A stretch of DNA of 64,000 bases from Boudabousia marimammalium (GTDB lineage Bacteria > Actinomycetota > Actinomycetes > Actinomycetales > Actinomycetaceae): the NCBI RefSeq assembly GCF_001936115.1, contig NZ_MPDM01000003.1:124386-188385 (forward strand), read 5' to 3'. Within the stretch, counting starts at the first letter, position 1; every line of letters begins with the position of its first letter. Below the pieces are notes generated by a model. It ran no database searches. It had not been told where the DNA came from and worked only from the letters and a program-made list of their open reading frames with translations. Position numbers and translations under genes: made by a program. This document shows, piece after piece, positions 6,294 to 14,137 of this stretch.

Positions 6294-9070
6294 GCGACCA
6301 CTCCACGTTTAAGCAGCCCGATTGCCTCGTGTGCGGTGATAGCTAGCTCTGTGGTGGAGGCGGACTCAAGATGCTCTAGCAAATCAATCGTCATCTTCAC
6401 CCAACGCACGAAATCCCCAGAGGGCAAATCAGCTAGCTCCATAGCAGTGCTCAGAGACACTCCGGCGGCCCATTCATGCATTGCCACCATCAAACCTGGC
6501 TCCATCGTCGGGGTGAGCACCTTCGCATAGCGCGCTTCCGCGCTATGTACGCGCTTTTCCACCTCGCGCGACTGTTGCCAAGCCAGCGAAACACGACTGT
6601 GCGTACCGCCCGGCAGGGCAACAGCCGGAGCGTGATCCCCACGCGGTTCAAAGACAACAGCAGAAACAAGCGCTGCAAGCTCAATCGGGGTGAGCTCATC
6701 CCAAACTCGATGGCGTAGAATCTCGGCTATCGTCAAGTCGCGTTCCGAATAAATCCGCGAGAGCATCACACCCCATTGGTTAGGAGCATCATTTTGATCC
6801 AAGTAGCCAAGCTCCGCAAGAACTTTACGAATCCGGTCAAAATCGCGGGCCAACGAGGAAGTATGCGAAGCTACCTCACGCTGAAGCTCACGCACACGCC
6901 GCTCATTTTTCACCCAAGCTGAGGCGGCGTGAAGATGTTCATCCTTGTCCTCACACCGTGCAACTGGATGGTTCCCCAACTCAGTACGCAACTTCGCAAT
7001 CTGATTAGCGCGCGAGTCAAGAGCACGCTGCTCAGCTGGTAGCTTCGCATGGTTTCTAGCTGCGGCGCGCAATGCGCCTTGGACCTTAGCACGGTCGTTG
7101 GCAGACTTCGCTTTGAACTCGGGCGAAAGCCTGCGCCGAGCAACCTTTGCAACCCCTTCAGGTGCGGTTGCGACCGAAAGCGTCCGCGCCCGTGACGCCA
7201 TAGTGACGACTTCGATGCTGGGTTCAGCATCGGCTACACTGGCCTCCCGCGTGACGATTGCATAATTGGTGCGCCGCTGCGCCTCATAGGCGATAATATC
7301 GCCGCGCTTAACGTCCTGGAAGGACTCTCTGACCCTTGCCAAAGATGTGGCTGGAGTCGTAAGAAGCGGCGCGTTCTTAGCTTCATCAAGTGCCGCTTTC
7401 AAACTGACGTACTCTTGTACGTCACCGTACTGGCACTCTAAATCTGCCGCTAAACGCGCGGATTTACGACGGGCTTTTGCTAGGCTACGCGATAGGGAAA
7501 CCACAGAACGATCGGACTGATACTGCGCAAAGGACTGCTCTAATATCTCACGTGCCGCATCGACAGAGTGCTGCTGGAGAAGATTTGCCACCATATTGTA
7601 AGTCGGATGGAAAGCTGATACCAGCGGGTAAGAGCGCTTTGAAGCAAGGGCGGCAACTTGCCGAGGGAAAGCACCCTCACGGGCCAGTACGACTGCATGA
7701 CCCTCGACATCAATACCGCGTCGCCCAGCCCTTCCCGTTAGCTGAGTGTATTCGCCTGGCGAAAGAGTGACATGCTCCACGCCATTCCATTTTCTTAGGC
7801 TCTCCAGCACGACGGTGCGGGCCGGCATATTAACTCCTAGGGCGAGCGTCTCCGTGGCGAATACAAGCTTAACAAGGCCCGCTTTGAATAGCCCCTCAAT
7901 CAGTTCTTTCACCATTGGTAGCAAACCAGCATGGTGCGCCGCAACGCCTCTCACCAGGGCTTCACGAATCGTGTGCAAACCAAGCGCGGCGTAATCCATT
8001 GGAGGCACACGCTCAAGCACTGCATCCACTTTTTCCGCTATTTCGTCTTGCTCAGCTTCAGTAGTGAGGAACACGCCGGTAGACAGCATAGAACGAAGTG
8101 CGTCATCACAGGCAGCACGAGAGAAAATGAAATAGATCGCGGGAAGCAAGTTTCTTCGCTGTAGTTCTTGCACTACCAGCGGTCGTGGAGCTGGGCGCAA
8201 ACCCCGCTCCCCCCGAGTATGGTACGGCTTGCGTTTACCGGGCCGAGCGCGACTGGACGAGGGAGATACCGCTTGGTCAACAAAGGCGTTCAGCTCCGGA
8301 TTAACCTTAGTCTGCTCAGTGATTTCGTCGGCCAAAAGAGAAGGCGGATACAAATCGAACAAGCGCGTCCCTACCATCATGTGCTGCCACAAACGCACCG
8401 GCCGTTTTTCAGAGACTACCACTTCGCAACCACCGCGAACCTGCCCCAGCCAGTCCCCAAACTCTTCCGCATTCGAAACTGTAGCAGAGAGCGAAACCAC
8501 CGAGACATGTTCAGGTAAATGCAAAATCACTTCCTCCCAAACTGGCCCCCGGAAACGATCAGCCAAATAATGGACCTCATCCAAGACCACAAACCCAAGA
8601 TCGTATAGTTCTGCATTACGGTAGAGCATATTGCGCAGAACCTCGGTGGTCATCACCACAATTGAAGCGTCCGGATTCACCGAAACATCACCGGTGAGCA
8701 GGCCGACTTCCTCGGCCCCATAGTCACACTGGAAATCCAAGAATTTCTGGTTCGAAAGTGCCTTAATGGGAGTAGTATAGAAGACCTTTTGGCCCCGTTC
8801 ACGCGCCAGGTAGACAGCGAACTCTCCGACTACAGTTTTACCTGCACCGGTGGGAGCGGCAACCAACACAGATTGCCCATTCTCAATGTGTTTCGCGCCT
8901 TCGAGCTGAAAAGTATCCAGTGGAAAACTCTTAGTTTGCGCAAAGCGCCCCACGGCTGAACGGGCCTCAGCCTGCGCGGCCCGAAACCTCGCATAAGCGC
9001 CGGCTGCGGACTCTTCTTGAAGCAAATCTCTCTCCGAAGCTGCGTTGCGGCGACGGCGGCGTCTAGGCAT
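6278..9070 (-). CDS. helY: Ski2/Mtr4-type DExH helicase HelY
   Basis: A 930-residue superfamily 2 helicase, the actinobacterial HelY. Motif I APTGAGKT is at residues 72-79 and the DEVH box at 164-167. The second RecA domain holds TETLALGVNMPARTVV and QLTGRAGRRG. The C-terminal third matches the DSHCT region of Ski2 and Mtr4 RNA helicases. Eukaryotic relatives feed RNA to the exosome. The bacterial role is poorly known. The ATG overlaps the upstream small membrane gene by 8 bases. The order pafB, pafC, (tatA, tatC), helY is conserved in actinobacteria, and the Tat genes are missing here. Confidence 0.9.
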   Translation of the reverse strand: MPRRRRRRNAASERDLLQEESAAGAYARFRAAQAEARSAVGRFAQTKSFPLDTFQLEGAKHIENGQSVLVAAPTGAGKTVVGEFAVYLARERGQKVFYTTPIKALSNQKFLDFQCDYGAEEVGLLTGDVSVNPDASIVVMTTEVLRNMLYRNAELYDLGFVVLDEVHYLADRFRGPVWEEVILHLPEHVSVVSLSATVSNAEEFGDWLGQVRGGCEVVVSEKRPVRLWQHMMVGTRLFDLYPPSLLADEITEQTKVNPELNAFVDQAVSPSSSRARPGKRKPYHTRGERGLRPAPRPLVVQELQRRNLLPAIYFIFSRAACDDALRSMLSTGVFLTTEAEQDEIAEKVDAVLERVPPMDYAALGLHTIREALVRGVAAHHAGLLPMVKELIEGLFKAGLVKLVFATETLALGVNMPARTVVLESLRKWNGVEHVTLSPGEYTQLTGRAGRRGIDVEGHAVVLAREGAFPRQVAALASKRSYPLVSAFHPTYNMVANLLQQHSVDAAREILEQSFAQYQSDRSVVSLSRSLAKARRKSARLAADLECQYGDVQEYVSLKAALDEAKNAPLLTTPATSLARVRESFQDVKRGDIIAYEAQRRTNYAIVTREASVADAEPSIEVVTMASRARTLSVATAPEGVAKVARRRLSPEFKAKSANDRAKVQGALRAAARNHAKLPAEQRALDSRANQIAKLRTELGNHPVARCEDKDEHLHAASAWVKNERRVRELQREVASHTSSLARDFDRIRKVLAELGYLDQNDAPNQWGVMLSRIYSERDLTIAEILRHRVWDELTPIELAALVSAVVFEPRGDHAPAVALPGGTHSRVSLAWQQSREVEKRVHSAEARYAKVLTPTMEPGLMVAMHEWAAGVSLSTAMELADLPSGDFVRWVKMTIDLLEHLESASTTELAITAHEAIGLLKRGVVAWSNL

Positions 9071-9449
9071 CTATCTGTTCTCCTGAACGGCCCCGAACCT
9101 GCAACTCGGCGGTGATATCACCATCTACTGAACGGAAGAAACCGATCTTTTGCCAGCGGGTAAGTGCTTGGTTAGCGGAGCGTACCCGGCGGGTCAGCTT
9201 CGCTTTCTGCAGTTGGCGACGCCGAATTGCGACTAGAGCGCGGTCTTTGGTGCTGAAGGCTACGCCAGGAGAAAAGCTATAGGGCTCTACCGCTGACGGC
9301 ACCTCGGCTTCTGAGTGTGTACCCAGTCGATCTAGTGCTTCACCCACCCTCGTCAATCCGCGCAGACCCTCTCTCAGGGCCCAGACTGCGACAGCGGTGG
9401 GTACCACGATGATCGCAACCGCGAGGAAAATCCAAATCGCTGTCCACAT
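9063..9449 (-). CDS. Small single-pass membrane protein of unknown function
   Basis: A 128-residue protein that I do not recognise. Residues about 4-25 are a clear membrane helix (IWIFLAVAIIVVPTAVAVW). The remainder is soluble and basic, with the cluster RRRQLQKAKLTRRVR. It sits between pafC and helY, where mycobacteria carry tatA and tatC. It lacks the Phe-Gly hinge and amphipathic helix of TatA. The ATG has GGAGG 10 bases upstream. It overlaps helY by 8 bases, so translation of the two is coupled. Confidence 0.7.
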   Translation of the reverse strand: MWTAIWIFLAVAIIVVPTAVAVWALREGLRGLTRVGEALDRLGTHSEAEVPSAVEPYSFSPGVAFSTKDRALVAIRRRQLQKAKLTRRVRSANQALTRWQKIGFFRSVDGDITAELQVRGRSGEQIDA

Positions 9450-9469
9450 GCTTATATCGCCTCCAGCCG

Positions 9470-10435
9470 CTACTCGCTAGCCTGCTCGGGAATGAGTTCA
9501 AGAACTTTTGCTTTAACTTTATCAGGTTGAATGTCCAAAACCGACTCGGAGTGCACCAGCAGCCAACGTGTTAGCCAAGCATAATCAGCTACCGGTACCC
9601 TGACTTGAATCTTCCCCTCACTAACTAGTTTTGTCTCAGGCCAGCCCAAGGATTCCAATGCAAATGGGGCAGGAGAAACGAGGGTGACTATTGCCTCCTC
9701 ATCAGCAGAAATGGAGAAGCCTTCCCGTTGAGCCCGTTTCACGTGTGAACGCGGCTGGCCTAAAAGCATAACGTCACTGATGCGATCTAAACGCAAACGT
9801 CGCACACCCTGCCTAGTGTGACACCACGCCAGTAGTATTGGAGCAGGTCCAGACCAGTCAACTTTGACCGGGGAAAGTTCCCTCACCGAATGCTTGTGCC
9901 CAGCATCAGTATAATGGACCTCCACTCTGCGGTTAGAGCTGATGGCCTCAGCTATGATGCCGCGCACAGTCAGAACTTGCGCTAATTGCTGCTGCTCAGC
10001 CTCATTGAGTTTCACTGCTCTGACGGTTCTTTCAGACGGGGCAATCTGGGCAAGTTTAACGGTCAGTGAAGCAGCAATTTCCTGCGGAATCACAGCGAAC
10101 GGGTACAAAGTAATCAACAAAGAGAGAACCAAATCTGCGTCGTCGGGCGCTAAGCTCAGCGGAACTGCGGCATTTTGCGATGAAGTCAGCAATAGCTCGC
10201 CCGCCTCATACGCAGAACCATCAAAGTCAATCATGTGATTTGGCAGCGCTTCGCGTTCACCAAAGCGGCGATAGCCAACAGTCCAAAGTGTGTCCACCCA
10301 TTTGCGGATCTCAGCAGTGGAAACGCAAAAGGATTGCGCTGCAGTTTCGATGGATACGCCAGGGTTTTTCTCCACATAAGAAAGGAAAGCTAGTCGTTGC
10401 GTCAGTGCCGTTAAAGAGTCAGTTCTCACGGTCAT
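9470..10435 (-). CDS. pafC: WYL-domain regulator PafC
   Basis: A 321-residue partner of PafB. An N-terminal winged HTH (residues about 10-60, SIETAAQSFCVSTAEIRKW) is followed by a WYL domain (about 155-240, VEVHYTDAG, ILLAWCHTRQGVRRLRLDRI) and a WCX-like C-terminal domain. PafBC is the activator of the LexA-independent DNA damage response in mycobacteria and binds single-stranded DNA through WYL. The start overlaps the pafB end by 17 bases. No Pup ligase pafA or proteasome gene is adjacent. Confidence 0.85.
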   Translation of the reverse strand: MTVRTDSLTALTQRLAFLSYVEKNPGVSIETAAQSFCVSTAEIRKWVDTLWTVGYRRFGEREALPNHMIDFDGSAYEAGELLLTSSQNAAVPLSLAPDDADLVLSLLITLYPFAVIPQEIAASLTVKLAQIAPSERTVRAVKLNEAEQQQLAQVLTVRGIIAEAISSNRRVEVHYTDAGHKHSVRELSPVKVDWSGPAPILLAWCHTRQGVRRLRLDRISDVMLLGQPRSHVKRAQREGFSISADEEAIVTLVSPAPFALESLGWPETKLVSEGKIQVRVPVADYAWLTRWLLVHSESVLDIQPDKVKAKVLELIPEQASE

Positions 10436-11396
10436 GCTCCCCCACTAGAATGGCACGAAGATGAGTAATCTTGCTGTTAACTTCGTTCCTGAGCTCTACC
10501 GGTTCCATGATTTGAAGATGATTGGCGTATTCCGCTAGACGCGCTAACCAGTAATCTAGTGGCGCTGCAGGCAAGGAGATTTCAACTAGCTCTCCTCCGC
10601 CATCAAGCTCCTTTACTGAACTAGCCAGCTGCAGAATTTCCGGAGCGAAACTTACCGGCAGACGCAAACGCGGAGAAATAGTGGCTTCTTCCAAGGGTTC
10701 GGTTTCCCGCTGTTGATCTGTAAGCTGATAGCTGCTGCTCTCACCGATTGATACCGGCGTGGTAATTCGGGAGAGCCGAAAAGTTCGCTTAGCTTCCCGT
10801 AGATGGTCGTATCCGACTAGGTAGACTGCGCCTTGTCGAGGCCAGATTCCCCAGATATCAACTCGCCTGGTGGTGGATTCATTACGGGATAGATAACCGA
10901 AAGTGGCGGTGGCTCGGCGCTGAAAAGCCAGTTGCAAATCCGGCAGATGCGAAATCCCAGACCCCAGGCCGCTCACAGTCAACTGAGCGACTACTTGCCC
11001 GTCTTGGTCTTGCGCACCGACAAGAGACTGGCTGAGCAAGCGAGCAACTGCAATCTTTACCCGTTTCCAATCAGAATCGGCCGGTAATAATTGCGGCAAA
11101 GAGGCTAAGTAGGCAGCCTCAGAAGCAGTCAAAGCAACTTCCCCGGCAGCTGTATCTGGTTCGCTGGCACGGTAGTAGATTTCCCCTGCAATATTGGTGG
11201 CAATAATCCGCCAGTTGGCCGCCTCCAGCGTCTGCCGGTCACGTTGCAGGAGTTTGCGCGTAGTTTCGTCAAAGTCTGAACCGTAGCCGCTGACCCTCTC
11301 AATCAGCTGGTGCGCACTCAGGCCAGGGGCTTGAGCTTGCCTGAGCGTCACTAGTAGATTAAGGAGTCTCTCAACTGAAGTTATTTTTGTGCTCAC
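10419..11396 (-). CDS. pafB: WYL-domain regulator PafB
   Basis: A 325-residue WYL protein, paralogous to PafC next to it. It has an N-terminal HTH (residues about 5-60), a WYL core (about 170-215, ATFGYLSRN, VYLVGYDHLREAKRTFRLSRI) and a WCX-like end. PafB and PafC act as a heterodimer that directs RNA polymerase to DNA-repair promoters. The GTG start lies 9 bases after the ribY stop, so pafB is probably read from the ribXY transcript. AAGGAG on the minus strand is not evident, so expression may depend on coupling. Confidence 0.85.
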   Translation of the reverse strand: MSTKITSVERLLNLLVTLRQAQAPGLSAHQLIERVSGYGSDFDETTRKLLQRDRQTLEAANWRIIATNIAGEIYYRASEPDTAAGEVALTASEAAYLASLPQLLPADSDWKRVKIAVARLLSQSLVGAQDQDGQVVAQLTVSGLGSGISHLPDLQLAFQRRATATFGYLSRNESTTRRVDIWGIWPRQGAVYLVGYDHLREAKRTFRLSRITTPVSIGESSSYQLTDQQRETEPLEEATISPRLRLPVSFAPEILQLASSVKELDGGGELVEISLPAAPLDYWLARLAEYANHLQIMEPVELRNEVNSKITHLRAILVGEHDREN

Positions 11397-11405
11397 ACCG
11401 CTATT

Positions 11406-12410
11406 TTACGGGACTGGAACAGTAATATCTTCCGCCGTCAAAGTCTTGGTAGTGATCCCTAGCTCGCCCAGGGCTTCCACCATCTTAGTCAACCGCGCAG
11501 GGTCGAGGGCGTGTTCAGCTTCAGTTTGCGGAAACAACCTGATCGTCGCCTGCAGCGTGGCTGCAGCAGCCTCGCGATGCTCTGCGACCGCGAGGTCTGG
11601 GACGTACTGCGCGGTTGCATCCAAAGCGACTTCAGGATCGGTAACCACCTTCGAAATACCCTGCTGGATACCCGAGATTACTGAGGCAAGTTCCTGTGAA
11701 TGTGCCTTAGCAAAGTCCTTCGTGGTGATGATTGAAGCACCCATCAAAGGCATGGGGTCTGTCCCTAAAGCAATCTCACGAGCGGCGAAACCTGCCTGCT
11801 TGAACTGGACGGCGTCGTTGTTACTGAAACCTACCACTGCGTCGACTGAACCTGTCTGTAAAGCCACCCTCTGAGTGTAGCCGATGGCCTGGATCGTCAC
11901 GTCTGATTCGCTCAAACCGGCAGCGTTTAATGCGTATTGTAGACCAAACCAGTTCTCCCCATATTTACCGGGAAGCCCAATAGTTTTTCCTTTCAGGTCT
12001 GCGACGGATTTAATGGGAGAAGCTTCAGGCACCAAAATAACCACCGGGTAAGTATTGTAGTAGGGTGCGACCACCACCAAGTCGTGCCCTTCGACGTGAG
12101 CCTGTGCAGCTTCATCTGCACCCGCAATCACGACATCCTCGTTACCTTGAATCAATGCGGTGAATAGGCCTTCATTCTGACCATGATGACGAAGTTTAAC
12201 CGGCTGCTCTCCAAAGAGTTTTTGCTGCTGCGCAACATAGAAAGGCGAGAACTGAATATTGGGGATGTATGTGAGACCGATCGTGACTGGTTTTCCTTGC
12301 GCTTCCGGGGTGGCCGAGGAAGTCTCACGACTGCTAGAGCAAGCGGAAAAGCCTAGGCCCACGCTCAATGCCAATACGGCACCAATGACGGATTTGAATG
12401 CAGCTCTCAT
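11406..12410 (-). CDS. ribY: Riboflavin ABC transporter substrate-binding lipoprotein RibY
   Basis: A 334-residue NMT1/THI5-type substrate-binding protein. The signal peptide ends in the lipobox FSAC with Cys24, so it is a lipoprotein. The mature part starts GLTYIPNIQFSPFYVAQQQ, the family's ligand-site region. Proteins of this type bind thiamine precursors, sulfonates or, in the RibXY group, riboflavin. The FMN riboswitch at the head of this operon favours riboflavin. The ATG is chosen because AAAGGA lies 6 bases upstream. A TTG 15 bases earlier overlaps that site. It lies 11 bases after the ribX stop. Confidence 0.82.
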   Translation of the reverse strand: MRAAFKSVIGAVLALSVGLGFSACSSSRETSSATPEAQGKPVTIGLTYIPNIQFSPFYVAQQQKLFGEQPVKLRHHGQNEGLFTALIQGNEDVVIAGADEAAQAHVEGHDLVVVAPYYNTYPVVILVPEASPIKSVADLKGKTIGLPGKYGENWFGLQYALNAAGLSESDVTIQAIGYTQRVALQTGSVDAVVGFSNNDAVQFKQAGFAAREIALGTDPMPLMGASIITTKDFAKAHSQELASVISGIQQGISKVVTDPEVALDATAQYVPDLAVAEHREAAAATLQATIRLFPQTEAEHALDPARLTKMVEALGELGITTKTLTAEDITVPVP

Positions 12411-12421
12411 AGCTGTTCCTT

Positions 12422-13189
12422 TCAAGAGATTGACAGCGTCAAGCGATTTGCTTTCCGCTCAAGTTGGCTGATGACGTGATAGACCAAGGTCGCCATCAAA
12501 CAAAGTACGACAATGGTGGAAAACAGTCCGGTCATGTCAACTGCCGCTGACTGAATGGCAAGCCGATTTCCTAAGCCAGTACCTCCCATGACGAACTCCC
12601 CGACCACCGCGCCAGTCACGGAAAGTGTGAAGCCGGCACGCAAACCTGCCAGCATAGTGGGAAGAGCCAAAGGGAATTCGATATAACGTAGGAGTGCCCA
12701 TGACCCGGCGGTATCTAGTCGAGCCGCGTCGAGGATTTCCTTATCTACCTGGCTGAGCCCCAACGCTGTATTGACCAAAATGGGGAAAAAAATAATGATG
12801 GCGCAAAGTACCATGATTGCCTGCAAACCGTATCCAACCCAGATCACCAAGATTGGAGCGATAGCGATAGCTGGGATTGCCTGACTAGCAGCAAAAAAGG
12901 GCTGCATGAGCGAAGCCAAAAAAGTAGAGCGATAGATCAGATAGGCCAAAGGGACGGCGACAGAAATAGCAATCAGACAACCGCCCAAAGCTTCAGTGAA
13001 AGTAACCCAGGTGGCGGACCAAACCGGCACAGTTAAAACATCCGTACCTAAGCGCGCCAAGGTTTGCCATGGAGTGGGGAAAAGAGAATTATCGCCGACC
13101 TGAACGGACACCAGCCACCAGACGACAATCAGTAGCAGGTTGCCAATCACTAAGGCTTCCCAGGGGTGAATTCGGCGTTTGAAAAGCAA
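12422..13189 (-). CDS. ribX: Riboflavin ABC transporter permease RibX
   Basis: A 255-residue binding-protein-dependent permease with about six membrane helices. The cytoplasmic EAA loop lies at about residues 150-180 (LDAARLDTAGSWALLRYIEFPLALPTMLAGLRAG). It is related to SsuC, TauC and ThiX permeases. The FMN riboswitch upstream assigns it to the RibXY riboflavin uptake system. No ATPase gene is adjacent, so a shared ATPase elsewhere is likely. The TTG start is inferred from GAAGGA 8 bases upstream. That site lies in the loop of a hairpin that can mask it. Confidence 0.8.
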   Translation of the reverse strand: MLFKRRIHPWEALVIGNLLLIVVWWLVSVQVGDNSLFPTPWQTLARLGTDVLTVPVWSATWVTFTEALGGCLIAISVAVPLAYLIYRSTFLASLMQPFFAASQAIPAIAIAPILVIWVGYGLQAIMVLCAIIIFFPILVNTALGLSQVDKEILDAARLDTAGSWALLRYIEFPLALPTMLAGLRAGFTLSVTGAVVGEFVMGGTGLGNRLAIQSAAVDMTGLFSTIVVLCLMATLVYHVISQLERKANRLTLSIS

Positions 13190-13192
13190 AAT

Positions 13193-13216
13193 CCCGGTCC
13201 TTCATCAGACACCGGG
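13193..13216 (-). promoter_or_regulatory. Expression-platform hairpin of the FMN riboswitch
   Basis: On the minus strand CCCGGT and ACCGGG form a 6-base stem around a 12-base loop. The ribX ribosome site GAAGGA (13198-13203) lies in the loop and the edge of the stem. ATTTTGCTTTTC follows the stem. The element could sequester the ribosome site or act as a weak intrinsic terminator. Which one applies cannot be told by eye. Confidence 0.5.
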
Positions 13217-13269
13217 GAATAGTGCAAACCCAGAGCACAGTATAAACTGCGCTCCGCGAAAGCTAACTA

Positions 13270-13384
13270 CGTGCTCCTACCATCCGGACTTTAACCGTCG
13301 GTACTGGAATTCCACCAGTTCAACCGCTAACGCGGGTCGCGGACTATAACCGCCGGTTCAGACTTTCACTGACCCCGGTGCACG
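13270..13384 (-). promoter_or_regulatory. FMN riboswitch (RFN element)
   Basis: On the minus strand the conserved parts appear in order: ACCGGCGGT, AGTCCGCGACCCGC, GGTGGAATTCC and CCGACGGTTAAAGTCCGGATG. The last is the hallmark 3' part of the FMN aptamer. The closing P1 helix is CGTGC (13380-13384) with GCACG (13270-13274). FMN binding normally lowers expression of riboflavin synthesis or uptake genes. It lies 81 bases upstream of the ribX start and 88 bases after rpe. Confidence 0.95.
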
Positions 13385-13471
13385 CTTTGCACAATGTGAA
13401 GATATCACGAGTCGCTGAGGAGAGCAAAGCTATCGCTGAGAGCGTGTTCAACTACAGTGCGAGAATGGCTA

Positions 13472-14134
13472 CTAACAGTGGCAGAAAGGATCTGCAATCT
13501 TACGCAGGGCTGCAATCTCCTCAGCTGCGTCCTCGGCTCCAAAAACAGCAGAACCCGCCACGAAGACGTTAGCTCCAGCCTCTGCGGCTTGAGCGATAGT
13601 GTGCCGAGACACTCCGCCATCAACCTGGATCTGGATATCAAGATTTTGTTCATTTAGCAGGGCACGGAGGCGCCTAATCTTGGGCAGCATACTTTCGATA
13701 AATGCCTGCCCACCAAAGCCCGGCTCTACCGTCATAATCAGCGCCATATCCATGTAGGGTAAAAGCTCCTCAATGGCCGATAACGGGGTTCCAGGTCGAA
13801 CCCCAACGCCCACCCGAGCTCCGGCTTTATGCAGGTTATGGGCAAGCACAACGGGAGCGCGGGCTGCCTCCACATGGAAGGTCACTGAATCGCATCCTGC
13901 TTCAGCGTAAGCGGGAGCCCAACGGTCCGGATCTGCGATCATCAGATGCGCATCAATCGGCATGATATTGCGCCGAATCAGAGACTCCACTACTGGTAGA
14001 CCCCAAGTTAGGTTCGGAACGAAATGGTTATCCATCACATCGACATGGGCCGCGTCAGCACTGGAAATCCTAGTTAGTTCTCCCGCCAAATCTGCAGTGT
14101 CGGAATTCAAGATGGAAGGATGTATCAGACTCAT
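13472..14134 (-). CDS. rpe: Ribulose-phosphate 3-epimerase
   Basis: A 220-residue TIM-barrel enzyme that interconverts ribulose 5-phosphate and xylulose 5-phosphate in the pentose phosphate pathway. Metal and catalytic motifs are visible: [40 protein letters not shown] and [10 protein letters not shown]. It starts 3 bases after the rsmB stop, with GAAAGAAG upstream of the ATG. The run gmk to rpe matches M. tuberculosis, where riboflavin synthesis genes follow. Here the FMN riboswitch and ribXY follow. Confidence 0.96.
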   Translation of the reverse strand: MSLIHPSILNSDTADLAGELTRISSADAAHVDVMDNHFVPNLTWGLPVVESLIRRNIMPIDAHLMIADPDRWAPAYAEAGCDSVTFHVEAARAPVVLAHNLHKAGARVGVGVRPGTPLSAIEELLPYMDMALIMTVEPGFGGQAFIESMLPKIRRLRALLNEQNLDIQIQVDGGVSRHTIAQAAEAGANVFVAGSAVFGAEDAAEEIAALRKIADPFCHC

Positions 14135-14137
14135 AGA

